DNA from: Stenotrophomonas sp. SAU14A_NAIMI4_8
GTDB lineage: Bacteria > Pseudomonadota > Gammaproteobacteria > Xanthomonadales > Xanthomonadaceae
DNA: 64,000 nt
Assembly (NCBI RefSeq): GCF_003086695.1
Contig: NZ_CP025999.1
Span: 115,981-179,980 of the forward strand
Direction of reading: 5' to 3'
A model generated the notes under the pieces. The model saw only the letters and a list, made by a program, of their open reading frames with translations, made no database searches and had not been told where the DNA came from. Positions 1-12,157 of the stretch are shown piece after piece (position 1 is the stretch's first letter; each line of letters opens with the position of its first letter). Made by a program: the position numbers and the translations under genes.

Positions 1-3696
<3,696 letters not shown>

Positions 3697-3720
3697 CTCT
3701 ACCTCGATGCGAAATGAAAT

Positions 3721-3744
3721 GAGCGGGGACACTCGTGCCCGCTC
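3721..3744 (-). promoter_or_regulatory. Short hairpin in the gltB leader
   Basis: GAGCGGG and CCCGCTC are separated by 10 nt and lie 25 nt upstream of the gltB start. It could be a leader structure or a small repeat; no poly-T tract follows on the minus strand, so a terminator is unlikely. No function is proven. Confidence 0.3.
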
Positions 3745-3868
3745 ATTCCCTGGAGCGCATCGTGAGGCCACCGGATGCCTCGACTAGATCACAGTTGCTG
3801 CAACGCCGCAACACACGGTTGCGCGTGCAACCAAAGCGCTGGCAAGTGCCTGCCAGCGCAGGGGTTTT

Positions 3869-4258
3869 TCAGCCGCAGCGAACGCCGCTCACCACGTCCT
3901 TGGCGTCCACTTCCACATTCAGGCGATCACCCAGGAATTCCATGGTGGCCACGTCGTTGGGCTTGAGCACGCGCACCTGGCTGGCGCCGGCATCTTCCTG
4001 GGCCTGCTTGCCCACCGCATCGGTGTAGGCCTGGCCGACCAGGCTCTGCACCTGGCTGGCATCGCAGGTGCCGGCCGGCGGTGCTTCGGTGGCCTTGCCG
4101 GCTTCATCGGCCGGGGCCTTGGCCGCTTCGGCGGCCTGCTGGGCATGGGCGGTCGCCGCATCCTGCTCGTCCATCGACGGCGCCTGGCAGGCGGTCAAGG
4201 CCAGCACGGCCGGCAGCAGCAGGGCGGACAGGGATCGGGCGCGGATCGGGAACGACAT
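3869..4258 (-). CDS. Lipoprotein with peptidase inhibitor I78-like domain
   Basis: 129-residue protein with a signal peptide ending in a lipobox (LALTAC, Cys near 24), an Ala/Glu-rich linker of about 40 residues, then a domain of about 65 residues with QSLVGQAYTD, a central VRVLKPNDVATMEF and the terminal GVRCG. This resembles the I78 inhibitor fold (a cystine joining a Cys before the first helix to the C-terminal Cys). A role as periplasmic or outer-membrane protease inhibitor is inferred. The ATG at 4258 has GGAGTCC upstream; the codon before it (4261) is TTG. It is one of three such genes here, with 8597-8941 and 35102-35425. It stands alone, divergent from the topoisomerase gene. Confidence 0.85.
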   Translation of the reverse strand: MSFPIRARSLSALLLPAVLALTACQAPSMDEQDAATAHAQQAAEAAKAPADEAGKATEAPPAGTCDASQVQSLVGQAYTDAVGKQAQEDAGASQVRVLKPNDVATMEFLGDRLNVEVDAKDVVSGVRCG

Positions 4259-4364
4259 CAAGGACTCCAGAAAGGGATGGAAGGGTATGCCCTGAGGATA
4301 GCCGCGAACCCACCCTCACGTGTTTGTCTTGCGTTATTGACGCGTCGGCTGCACGGCGCTGGCC

Positions 4365-5429
4365 ATGCTGCCAGCCATGCCCAACGCCCCCACCCCCGAA
4401 CGCCAGGCCGCACGCGCCGCCGGCCTGCGCTATGTCGATGACACCCAGCCGGGCATCAGCCGGCGCCGCGCCGGCAAGGGTTTCAGCTACCGCGATGCAG
4501 ACGGCCACGCGCTGCGCGATGCCGCCACGCTGCAGCGCATCCGCGCGCTGGCCATTCCGCCGGCCTACACCGCGGTGTGGATCTGCGCGCATGCCAACGG
4601 CCACCTGCAGGCCACCGGCCGCGATGCGCGCGGCCGCAAGCAATACCGCTACCACGCCGACTGGGCCGCCGTGCGCGACGCCGGCAAGTTCGACCGCGTC
4701 ATCGCCTTCGGTGAAGCGCTGCCAGCCCTGCGCCGGCGCCTGGCGCGCGACCTGAAGCAGCCCGGCTTCCCGCGCGACAAGGTGCTGGCGGTGGTGGTGG
4801 CCCTGCTGGCCGATACCCTGGTGCGGGTGGGCAACGAAAGCTATGCGCAGGAAAATAAATCCTACGGGCTGACCACGCTGCGCAACCGCCACCTGGACCT
4901 GCTGCGCGGTGGCCGCGTGCGCATGCGCTTCCGCGGCAAATCCGGGCAGTTGCACGAGGTGGTGGTGGGCGATCGGCGGCTGGGCACGCTGGTGCGTGGC
5001 ATCCAGCAGCTGCCCGGGCAGGCGCTGTTCCAGTACCGCGATGACGACGGCGCGCTGCAGCCGGTGGATTCCGGCGCGGTGAACGACTACCTGCGCGAGG
5101 TGATGGGCGAAGACTTCACCGCCAAGGATTTCCGCACCTGGGGCGGCACGCTGGCGGCGGTGCAGGCGTTCGCCGCCACCGAACTGCCCGAACCGGCCAG
5201 CCAGCGGGCGCTGGCCAAGGCGCAGCGCGAGGTGGTGTGCCAGGTGGCGGCCCGGCTGGGCAACACGCCGGCCGTGTGCCGCAAGGCCTACATCGACCCG
5301 TGCGTGTTTGCCGGCTGGGAGCGCGGTGAGCTGGCCTCGCTGGCCGGCCTGCGCGGCCCGCGGCAGTGGGAACAGGCCACGCTGAAAGTGCTGCGCCGGG
5401 CGCGGCGGCTGGCCCGGCGCGGAGGCTAA
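4365..5429 (+). CDS. DNA topoisomerase IB (poxvirus-type)
   Basis: Type IB topoisomerase of the poxvirus/bacterial family: relaxes supercoils through a 3'-phosphotyrosyl intermediate. 354 residues, the usual size for bacterial members. Visible: an N-terminal DNA-binding part with YRDADG and RKQYRYH, the catalytic core with RVGNESYAQENKSYGLTTLR (catalytic Arg), the KDFRTWGGT block, and the nucleophile in CRKAYIDP (Tyr309 counted from the ATG at 4365). A second ATG at 4377 is an equally possible start. It stands alone between the divergent I78 lipoprotein and the effector gene. The family is common in xanthomonads. Call is firm. Confidence 0.93.
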   Translation: MLPAMPNAPTPERQAARAAGLRYVDDTQPGISRRRAGKGFSYRDADGHALRDAATLQRIRALAIPPAYTAVWICAHANGHLQATGRDARGRKQYRYHADWAAVRDAGKFDRVIAFGEALPALRRRLARDLKQPGFPRDKVLAVVVALLADTLVRVGNESYAQENKSYGLTTLRNRHLDLLRGGRVRMRFRGKSGQLHEVVVGDRRLGTLVRGIQQLPGQALFQYRDDDGALQPVDSGAVNDYLREVMGEDFTAKDFRTWGGTLAAVQAFAATELPEPASQRALAKAQREVVCQVAARLGNTPAVCRKAYIDPCVFAGWERGELASLAGLRGPRQWEQATLKVLRRARRLARRGG

Positions 5430-5556
5430 GGTACTGGCGACTCGGGTCGACTACGGCAATTTCGGAATTGTCCGATTACGGTCTGTGCAGTAATTCAAGG
5501 ATACGCCTGCGGGCGCTGGCTAGGCTGGGGCCCTGACGGATGACAAGGACGGGGAC

Positions 5557-6975
5557 ATGCCCGAGATGGATATCAGTAGTGCAGCCGACGAAGTAGTGCG
5601 GTTGCTGCGGGAGAACCAGGCACGCGCTGCCGCCGAACGGCTGGAGGCTCTGCGTGATGGCCAGGCTGCGGTTGTCCAGGAGTCACTGGACCGGTACGTC
5701 TCGGTTCGCGGCGCGGCGGAGCTGGGAGCGCTGCAGGCCGCTGGGGGTGTTGCCGCCGGGGATAGGGCCATCGTCAGCCCGATGCTGGATCGACTGCGTG
5801 AGGCGTCGCGGCCGCCGCGGATGCCAGATGCTGAGGAAACGAGGGATCTGAGCCAGACACAGCAATACGATGTGTACGGCAGCGTAGTAGCAGTACGGGG
5901 TAGTGCGGCTGCGCATGATGCCATGGGTACCCAGGACCGGGTCATCCTTGGCTTGCGTAAGGAGGACCGCACGACCACGGAGCTCGGTCGAGGTGACTAC
6001 AACGACCGCATCGTCGTGCTCTGGAAGGATGCTGAGGGTGGCCGGTATGCCCGTGAATTCAACGAGGCTACCACCGAACCTACCGCCCAGTACGATGCCC
6101 ACGCCGCGACCAGGCAGCCGAGTCCGGGGTTTGAAAACGTGATTCGGAAGAAGAAGACCGAAGGAGAAGACGTCAACGGCGATGGTGTCAGGGATCTTGG
6201 CCGGTTGACCGAGGGAACCACCGAGATGCGGGCGGCCACACACCCGCGCCGAGATCATCCAGCCGAGTTCGCCCTTCGCCCGAGCTCGGCAGCAGTCATT
6301 GCGGGCGCTCGTCGCGTCGAGCGTGACAGCAATGGCGACGGTTGGTTTGACGCACGCGATACCCACGGAATGCAGGACCTCAACTCGACCTTCAAGATCC
6401 ATCGTGGAAGCTCGCGGAACACCGATTCAGCCGGTTGCCAGACAATCGGTGGTGGAAAGTACGACGACTTCATCGAGCTCGTGCGCGGTACGCCTGGACA
6501 GAACAGCTGGCAGTACGTCTTGACCTCGGTCGCACCAGGACAGGTTCGCGAGCGCGGTGGTCAGGAAGTTTCCCCCGCAGCAACAGAAGATCCGCGTCTG
6601 CCGTCACATCGTGACCATCCCCTACAGCAGCAGATCAGCCAAGGCTTGCGCGCAATGGGCGGTGCCTATGCAGAGCACGCAGACGAGTACAGCCTGGTGA
6701 TGTTGCTTGAAGCGAAGGCTGCGGGTCTGACCCGAGTAGACCAGGTGGTGGCAAGCAATCCGGTGCGGGGAGGCGCGGCTGGCGAGACGCTGTTCCTGGT
6801 TCAGGGGAGCCTCACCGATCCAGCTGCACAGCGCGTTGGAGTGAATGCGGCCAAGATTGCAGAGACCAACGCGGAGGCCAGTCTGCAGGAGCTCCAGCGG
6901 CAATCGCGGGAGCAGACGCCCCCGCACCTGACGCCTGCACAGCAACAGGAAGCACCTGTCATGGGAGGACGCTGA
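5557..6975 (+). CDS. X-T4SS antibacterial effector (X-Tfe) with C-terminal XVIPCD
   Basis: 472 residues. The C-terminus (about 346-455) has the features of the Xanthomonadales VirD4-interacting domain: HPLQQQI, GLTRVDQVV, GETLFLVQG and SLTDPAAQRV, followed by a Gln-rich tail. This domain is known to recruit effectors to the X-T4SS for killing of neighbouring Gram-negative cells. The putative toxic domain (about 100-330) has two Ca-binding-type loops, DVNGDGVRD (205-213) and DSNGDGWFD (257-265), then FKIHRGSSRNTDSAGCQTI with His282 and Cys294. That His/Cys pair recalls L,D-transpeptidase-fold enzymes, so a peptidoglycan target is plausible but unproven. The gene lies 3 nt upstream of a lipoprotein gene, the expected place for the immunity gene. 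No T4SS structural genes are in this window. The secretion domain is firm, the activity is inferred. Confidence 0.85.
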   Translation: MPEMDISSAADEVVRLLRENQARAAAERLEALRDGQAAVVQESLDRYVSVRGAAELGALQAAGGVAAGDRAIVSPMLDRLREASRPPRMPDAEETRDLSQTQQYDVYGSVVAVRGSAAAHDAMGTQDRVILGLRKEDRTTTELGRGDYNDRIVVLWKDAEGGRYAREFNEATTEPTAQYDAHAATRQPSPGFENVIRKKKTEGEDVNGDGVRDLGRLTEGTTEMRAATHPRRDHPAEFALRPSSAAVIAGARRVERDSNGDGWFDARDTHGMQDLNSTFKIHRGSSRNTDSAGCQTIGGGKYDDFIELVRGTPGQNSWQYVLTSVAPGQVRERGGQEVSPAATEDPRLPSHRDHPLQQQISQGLRAMGGAYAEHADEYSLVMLLEAKAAGLTRVDQVVASNPVRGGAAGETLFLVQGSLTDPAAQRVGVNAAKIAETNAEASLQELQRQSREQTPPHLTPAQQQEAPVMGGR

Positions 6976-6978
6976 GCC

Positions 6979-7779
6979 ATGCAACACCGTTACCTGACTA
7001 CATCGGTTGTTCTGCTTTCGCTGATGATCTGCAGCGCCTGTACCTCCAGCCGTGAAAGCCCTCTGGCACCTCGCCTGATCCCGCCCGCCGGGGAATCCTC
7101 GTCCGTTGCTGCAGTGCGCGACGAAGGGTTGCCGGGGTTGCCCGATGTGAGCGGCGCCCCCGACCTTCCTGGCAGAGTGGGCTCGCTGCCTCCCGACGCC
7201 ACGCGACTACTGACGGGGTTGGGCTGCGTTCTGGACGGTAGTGCCAAGGTGCTGCTGACCGAGGTAATGGGCGAGGATGGACGCCGCGATGTGATGGTGT
7301 CCGACGATATCGGCACGCGCTACCGCTACTGGCTCCGATCATTCTCCGGCAGTGGCGGCACCACGGGCTATCTGGTGCAGCTGAAGGGATGCCCCGTCTC
7401 CACGGTCGGCATGCGGGCATACATTGCCCGCGGCGACGCCGCGCCGCTGGACGTGACGGCGTCGGTTCTTGCGAACAGTGCGCTGCCCGACGCCGTCACC
7501 ATGGCCGCCTACGCTGAGGCCGGTGTGAGCGATCTGTTCGCCCTCACCTGGAAGTTGGATAAGGTTCCAGTAGTGCGCTGGGTGGCCGAGCCCGACGTGG
7601 ATCGACCCATCGCATTGGATGGCCGAACTTTCGACCGGGGCAACATGGTGCACGCGGGCTTTCTGGTATGGGAAAAGGATCGCTTCACCTTTCACAAATC
7701 CGTTCCGGCAGCCCTGTGGCCCTGCAAAAAATGGGAGGCCCTTTCCTGCAGTGAGGATCCTTTCCTGAAAGGTTGGTAG
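6979..7779 (+). CDS. Probable periplasmic lipoprotein immunity protein (X-Tfi) for the upstream effector
   Basis: 266 residues. N-terminal signal peptide with lipobox CSAC (Cys21) predicts a membrane-anchored periplasmic lipoprotein, which is where immunity against a cell-wall-attacking X-Tfe would act. Start is 3 nt after the effector stop, so the two are co-transcribed and probably coupled. After a low-complexity linker comes a domain with GLGCVLDGS, YRYWLRSFSGSGG, GYLVQLKGCP, VGMRAYIARGDAAP and MVHAGFLVWEKDRFTFH; four cysteines (GLGC, KGC, WPC, LSC) may form disulfides. I do not recognise the domain. A close paralog, frameshifted, follows at 7801-8561. The immunity role rests on position, localisation and duplication. 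Confidence 0.75.
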   Translation: MQHRYLTTSVVLLSLMICSACTSSRESPLAPRLIPPAGESSSVAAVRDEGLPGLPDVSGAPDLPGRVGSLPPDATRLLTGLGCVLDGSAKVLLTEVMGEDGRRDVMVSDDIGTRYRYWLRSFSGSGGTTGYLVQLKGCPVSTVGMRAYIARGDAAPLDVTASVLANSALPDAVTMAAYAEAGVSDLFALTWKLDKVPVVRWVAEPDVDRPIALDGRTFDRGNMVHAGFLVWEKDRFTFHKSVPAALWPCKKWEALSCSEDPFLKGW

Positions 7780-7800
7780 CGGACGGACAAGGACGCGGAC

Positions 7801-8561
7801 ATGCAGACGATCAGGACCAGCCAGCCGATGCAGCACGCCGTTTCGGCCGGGTCGGCGTTCCTGCTATCGCTGCTGGCTTGCAGCGCGTCCGCCATGAACT
7901 TTGAGGTCGGGCTGCCTGGATTGCCCACCGCGAGCGGCAGCTCGGGTTCCGGGGGGAGTTAGGGCCGTTGCCGGCACACGCCAAGCGGGTGCTGACAGGG
8001 CTCGGGTGCCGTCTGGACGACACGGCCAAGGCGCGGGTGCTCTACGTACCCGGTGTGGGTGGTCGTCAGGACGTGATGGTGACCGACATCAGTGGATCGG
8101 CTTTCCGCTACTGGCTCCGGTCATTCTCTGGCAGTGGCGACAGCACCGGCTACCTGCTGCAGCTCAAAGGCTGTCCTGCCTCCACGGTCGGCATGCGCGC
8201 CTACATCGCCAAGGGCGACGCCGCGCCGCAGGACGTGACTGCAGCGGTTCTGGCACAGAGCGCATTTCCCGACGCCGCCGCGATGGCCACGTATGCCAAG
8301 GCAGGGGTGAGCGAGATGTTCGCCTTGATCGAGCAGCTGGGCAGTGTCCCCGTGCTTCGCTGGATTGCCGAACCTGACCCTGATCGCCCCATTGAAGAAG
8401 ACGCCCGCACGATTGACCGCGGCAATTTCGTGCATGGCGGCTTCCTGGTATGGGAAGGGGATCGCTTCACGTTCCACTGGACGATCCCGATTGCGATGTG
8501 GCCATGCCGCCGCTACCCGACCATTCCCTGCAGCCATGACCCCTTCGTGAAGAGGCCATAG
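7801..8561 (+). pseudogene. Frameshifted second copy of the immunity lipoprotein gene
   Basis: The first frame (ATG 7801) gives a signal peptide with lipobox LLAC and a linker EVGLPGLPTASGS like that of the upstream gene, then hits TAG at 7960-7962. The next frame, open to 8561, continues with ELGPLPAHAKRVLTGLGC and matches the whole immunity domain (YWLRSFSGSGD, GYLLQLKGCP, GGFLVWEGDRFTFH). The break lies at a run of six G (7951-7956); one extra G restores a full lipoprotein of about 253 residues. The leader before the ATG (GGACAAGGACGCGGAC) is nearly the same as that before the effector gene. It is either a real pseudogene, a slippage-controlled gene or a sequencing error. A downstream TTG at 7968 would give a cytoplasmic form without a signal. 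Confidence 0.8.
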
Positions 8562-8574
8562 AGGTACTCCGTAG

Positions 8575-8592
8575 CGTCGAGCTTGCTCGACG
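8575..8592. terminator. Palindromic hairpin between convergent genes
   Basis: CGTCGAG and CTCGACG flank a CTTG loop. It sits between the immunity duplicate (+) and the I78-like gene (-), so it may end transcription from both sides. The form is that of a short dispersed repeat. Confidence 0.5.
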
Positions 8593-8596
8593 GCTG

Positions 8597-8941
8597 TTAC
8601 CCGCAATAAATGGCGGTGATGTTGTTGGTGCGGCCGGTCTCGATGGTCAGGCGATCACCGCCTTCGCTTGCCGCGCCCGCCGCCGGATCGGCATTGCCAC
8701 TGGCTGTGTTGCCGCTGTGTTCGCGACTGCCACGGGTGACCTGCACGTTCAGGCTGTCGCTGTCCACGCGGGCGCGTTCGACGGTCATGTCAGAGGCAGC
8801 CAGCCCGACCGCGCCGCGCACCATGTCGGTGTGGCACTGGCCGGAAATCACGCCGTCGATGGGCTGGATCTGGGCGACCGGGCTGCTGCTGCAGGCGGCC
8901 AGGGCGAAGCAGACGGCGGCGGTGGCAATGGCGTGCTTCAT
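8597..8941 (-). CDS. Small lipoprotein, I78-inhibitor-like
   Basis: 114 residues from the ATG at 8941. Signal peptide with lipobox ALAAC, then QIQPIDGVISGQCHTD, a helix, DSLNVQVTRGSR, a Gly/Ala/Ser-rich insert, RLTIETGRTNNI and the terminal IYCG. The Cys of GQC and the C-terminal CG pattern match the two other I78-type lipoproteins in the window, but the acidic inhibitory loop is less clear and the Gly/Ser insert (about residues 75-95) is unusual. Probable envelope-anchored protease inhibitor; function inferred from the fold only. The frame runs on upstream to about 10288 without stops, an artefact of GC-rich antisense sequence. Confidence 0.7.
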   Translation of the reverse strand: MKHAIATAAVCFALAACSSSPVAQIQPIDGVISGQCHTDMVRGAVGLAASDMTVERARVDSDSLNVQVTRGSREHSGNTASGNADPAAGAASEGGDRLTIETGRTNNITAIYCG

Positions 8942-9139
8942 GGGGACGTTCCTGATGAGTGTCGTTGCTGGCAGGGTGCGACGACACGCGTGGTGGCGGA
9001 ATGAAGCCGTGCACGCGATGGATACAACGCGCTCACTGCGGCCAACAGCCCCTGTAGGGACACTGCACGAGCGGCGCCCGCCGCCCCCGGTAGCGCCGGC
9101 CTTCGGCTGGCGGCCCCTTTCCCTCCCGAGGAGACCTGC

Positions 9140-10246
9140 ATGGCCACGACCAAGACATTGCCCGCCCGCCGCAAGGCATCGCCCAAAGTACGCAAAGGCA
9201 GCACCGCGACGAAGCCGGTTGCCGACAGCGATCGCCCGCGCGTGGTGAAGACCGCCACCCGCAAGGCCGCCGCCAGCGATCCGCGTGCGGCCCGCGTGGC
9301 GTCGCGGCAGCGGCGGCTGCAGGACCAGGAGAAGGCCAAGGATGCGCGCGTCACCAAGAAGGCGGCGAAGAAGACGGCCACCCAGGCCGGCACGCGCAAG
9401 CAGCCGGAAACCATGCCGGCCCAGCATCTGCCCAAGCCCGGCCACGAACATGCGCTGGAGCTGGCGCCGCGCTTCCTCGCCCCCGACTACGTGGGCAGCG
9501 GCAAACTGCAGGGCATGCGCGCAATCATCACCGGTGGTGATTCCGGCATCGGTCGCGCGGTGGCGGTGCTGTTCGCCCGCGAGGGCGCCGATGTGGCGGT
9601 GCTGCATCTGGACGAGGCCGAGGATGCAGACATTACCCGCCAGCATGTGGAACGCGAGGGCGGTCGCTGTGTGGTGATCGCCGGCGACGTGCGCGATCCG
9701 CGCTTCTGCAACAAGGCGGTGAAGCAGGTGGCCAAGGCCTTTGGCGGCATCGACATCCTGGTCAACAATGCCGCGTTCCAGCTGCATTGCCAGCGTCTGG
9801 AAGACCTGGAAGACGCCCACCTGCAGGAGACCCTGCAGACCAATATCGGCGGTTACATCCAGATGGCGCGCGCGGTGCTGCCGCACCTGGGCGAAGGCGC
9901 CAGCATCATCAACACCGGCTCGGAAACGGGCATCTTCGGCAGCAAGGCCTTGATCGACTATTCGGCCACCAAGGGCGCGATCCATGCCTTCACCAAGGCG
10001 CTGGCCAGCCAACTGCTGCCACGCGGTATCCGGGTGAACTGCGTGGCGCCGGGCCCGGTATGGACGCCGCTGAACCCGGCCGACAAGCAGGCGCAGGACG
10101 TGGCCGAGTTCGGCAAGGACAGCGACATGGGCCGACCCGCACAGCCGGAAGAGCTGTCGCCGGCCTATGTGTTCCTGGCTTCGCCCGCGTGCGCCAGCTA
10201 TATCAGCGGCGCGATCCTGCCGGTGATGGGCGGGCCGCGCGGCTAG
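9140..10246 (+). CDS. SDR-family oxidoreductase with lysine-rich N-terminal tail
   Basis: 368 residues. Residues 1-95 are a basic Lys/Ala/Arg-rich tail (KKAAKKTATQ) like those of nucleic-acid-binding histone-H1-like proteins. Residues 96-368 form a classical short-chain dehydrogenase: ITGGDSGIGRA (Gly132-Gly138, cofactor site), DILVNNAA, and YSATK (Tyr274, Lys278) as catalytic pair, ending with SGAILPVMGG. The core resembles the general-stress SDR group (YhdF/YghA type), NAD(P)H-dependent with unknown substrate. GAGGAGA precedes the ATG. The tail is the odd part: family members usually have a short extension of 30-45 residues. The gene is the left neighbour of the transposon, which inserted 58 nt past its stop. 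Confidence 0.88.
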   Translation: MATTKTLPARRKASPKVRKGSTATKPVADSDRPRVVKTATRKAAASDPRAARVASRQRRLQDQEKAKDARVTKKAAKKTATQAGTRKQPETMPAQHLPKPGHEHALELAPRFLAPDYVGSGKLQGMRAIITGGDSGIGRAVAVLFAREGADVAVLHLDEAEDADITRQHVEREGGRCVVIAGDVRDPRFCNKAVKQVAKAFGGIDILVNNAAFQLHCQRLEDLEDAHLQETLQTNIGGYIQMARAVLPHLGEGASIINTGSETGIFGSKALIDYSATKGAIHAFTKALASQLLPRGIRVNCVAPGPVWTPLNPADKQAQDVAEFGKDSDMGRPAQPEELSPAYVFLASPACASYISGAILPVMGGPRG

Positions 10247-10270
10247 CGAAGACCAACGTTGAGGCGTGGG

Positions 10271-10304
10271 GTCAGATCCTTTTCGCAAGCGAAAGGGATC
10301 TGAC
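10271..10304. repeat. Palindromic repeat interrupted by the transposon
   Basis: Stem GTCAGATCC...GGATCTGAC with an inner TTTTCGC/GCGAAA arm. It belongs to the same family as the hairpin at 54811-54849 and the units of the 41643 tandem array. It begins GGGG and would end CCCC; that CCCC is found at 32637, directly after the transposon, so the element split this palindrome. Confidence 0.8.
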
Positions 10305-10321
10305 TGTGCGGTTGATTAAAG

Positions 10322-10351
10322 ATTGACGCCGAATTTCGAAAAAGTTTGTCG
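10322..10351 (+). repeat. Left-end transposase-binding-type repeat
   Basis: Contains CCGAATTTCGAAAAAGTTTGTCG, split here as CCGAATTTCG then AAAAAGTTTGTCG; 21 of 23 positions match the inverted right-end repeat at 32528. Probably a TnsB-type binding site. A weaker copy may exist near 10389-10412. Confidence 0.7.
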
Positions 10352-10428
10352 CCGCAGGAACTGCAGTCCCCCTCGGTCGTGTAAGTGGTTGATTTCAAGG
10401 GAAAGCTTTGAGCTCCTCCACGCGTACG

Positions 10429-11052
10429 CTAATGCCCTGTCTCACGCGCTTGGGAGCCAGAAGGCGGCCAAAGATTCAAAATTGACCGCTGAACAAGGGT
10501 AAGCCCACCTGGCTCCATCACTTCGCGTAGTGTGAGGAACAGTGAAAGAGGATCAACGTGGCGGGTGCCAACCGCAAGCGCGGCGGGAGGAACATTCCAT
10601 AGCTCTACCTCGTCAAATCTCACGCCACATCCGTTGGCACTGAGCTGGCTGAGAAATTCACGCCCACCTTCCTGAAAGACCGCCAGTCGTCGGGTCGCTG
10701 GAGGACTCATGCCTGTGATGATGGCTAGAGCTGAAGGGCCGGAGAAACGAGCGTACTCAGGAATATGCTCGCTGTAAGGGCGACGGACAATCTTAGTCAC
10801 AGGACTTGCAGCGTGAGCTTGGACAAGAGACCAAGCGACAAGTGGCTCGTCCAGCTCAATTCGATATCCCTTGACTCCCCAATCCACGACCGCAAAACCA
10901 AAGGCAGAAATCTCACGGGCCACCAACCTGGCCCTCTGATAGCGAAGTCCCAAAGAGAACAGCTTTCTTGCGACGACAAAGCAACGTTCACCACTGAGGA
11001 GTGCACTAATGAGGACACTCTGCGCGGTAGGGCTCAGTAGTGCGCGACTCAT
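10429..11052 (-). CDS. Unknown protein, last gene of the transposition operon
   Basis: 207 residues, starting 4 nt after the TniQ stop, so part of the tnsAB-tniB-tniQ operon. Not recognised. The N-terminal 70 residues (GERCFVVARKLFSLG, QRARLVAREISAFGFAVVDWG) look like a winged helix-turn-helix; the middle has YARFSGPSALAIITGMSP and ATRRLAVFQEGGREFL; the C-terminus has RHVDPLSLFLTLREVMEP and is largely alpha/beta. Position suggests a target-selection, regulatory or accessory transposition role, as for the extra genes after TniQ in other Tn7 relatives, but nothing in the sequence proves it. It is the gene nearest the left end. Confidence 0.6.
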   Translation of the reverse strand: MSRALLSPTAQSVLISALLSGERCFVVARKLFSLGLRYQRARLVAREISAFGFAVVDWGVKGYRIELDEPLVAWSLVQAHAASPVTKIVRRPYSEHIPEYARFSGPSALAIITGMSPPATRRLAVFQEGGREFLSQLSANGCGVRFDEVELWNVPPAALAVGTRHVDPLSLFLTLREVMEPGGLTLVQRSILNLWPPSGSQARETGH

Positions 11053-11056
11053 CCTA

Positions 11057-12157
11057 CTAGCCGAGCCCGCAGTCTAAGACTCGGGCGGCTTGCCAACGAG
11101 TTCTCTCTAAGTACTTCTCGGCGAGCACAGGGAAGGAACTGACAAAGTTCAAGTTCCTCATGGCGAACAGCGCACCTACCTGAGCAAGAGTCGGTATCGG
11201 ATGTTCAGGAGAACTATGCATCCCCGCTTCAAGGGTCGTACGGATCGACTGAAGCAGGAGGGCTTCGCTCTTAATGCGTGCCCTGCCTGGAACGAAGTGG
11301 GAATCGAAGAAAAATCTATTCACTTGCTCTGCAGCAAGCTCAGGCGTGAGGATCAGGGACACTGCTGAGACCTGGTACTTGCAAGCAGTGGCGACGACGT
11401 TGGCGATTGTCGGCAGACACGAATGTGCAACGTCTGGCAAGAGATCAGACTCCATCTCCTCTCGCAGCCGGCTGGAGCCGTCCAGCGACTGGTAGAAGGT
11501 TGCCAGGCAGCGCGCCCCCGTGCTCGTCAAATCTCCGGTCGAGATCGCACCAACTAGCTCTTGAACTTCAATTTCTCCAAAAAAAGGCCTGAACTCCGGC
11601 CGGAGGAGACGAGTAGGCCCGACAAGGCTGGACGCGCAATGAACGCAGCGGTCAACGCCGTGAGTACTGAATACATTACGCTTTCCTCTAACAGGCTGCG
11701 GATCCATACATATCGGACAAGTTGTTCGAAACAGAACTTTGTGAAAGGGGCATCTCATCATGAAGCGCGCAGACCATATCAAACGGTCAAACGGTTGGCG
11801 CCCGACTCTGTGATCTTCGACAAAGCATTGCTCGCACCACGCCCGAGTATCTCGCAGCGATCTTCCAGTGGCAGCCCCGTTGTCAGCTGAGAGAGGAAGG
11901 TATGTCAGCCTCGCTAAGTCTTTGTTGCCACTTAGAGCCTCGACAGCACTGAGCTGAGCGCGCAAATCAAATGCGCGCTGAGGCTTGCTGCAGTGCTCTC
12001 CAGTGGCAGAGTGCAAACTCGCTCGTCTAGCCAGTTCCACGAGCTGAATGAGGGTGACGCCATTGGCGCTCGCCAAGCGGAACAGAAACGACAAGAGAGA
12101 TTCCACTTCATCTGTCGCAATACCGATTGGAAGGACCTTGAGAAAGAACGTGCTCAT
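11057..12157 (-). CDS. tniQ: TniQ/TnsD-family target-site protein
   Basis: 366 residues. The N-terminal TniQ domain is visible: ESLLSFLFRLASANG near residue 19, then paired zinc-ligand motifs RAWCEQC, CPFH, CPIC and CVHC (residues about 105-175). TniQ proteins link the target DNA to the AAA+ regulator. The C-terminal 170 residues, which would carry target recognition, are not recognised. Its start overlaps the tniB stop by 4 nt and the unknown gene follows after 4 nt. The protein is longer than a bare TniQ domain but shorter than Tn7 TnsD (about 500 residues). Because the element sits in a palindromic repeat, this protein may guide insertion to such sites; that is inference. Confidence 0.85.
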   Translation of the reverse strand: MSTFFLKVLPIGIATDEVESLLSFLFRLASANGVTLIQLVELARRASLHSATGEHCSKPQRAFDLRAQLSAVEALSGNKDLARLTYLPLSADNGAATGRSLRDTRAWCEQCFVEDHRVGRQPFDRLIWSARFMMRCPFHKVLFRTTCPICMDPQPVRGKRNVFSTHGVDRCVHCASSLVGPTRLLRPEFRPFFGEIEVQELVGAISTGDLTSTGARCLATFYQSLDGSSRLREEMESDLLPDVAHSCLPTIANVVATACKYQVSAVSLILTPELAAEQVNRFFFDSHFVPGRARIKSEALLLQSIRTTLEAGMHSSPEHPIPTLAQVGALFAMRNLNFVSSFPVLAEKYLERTRWQAARVLDCGLG

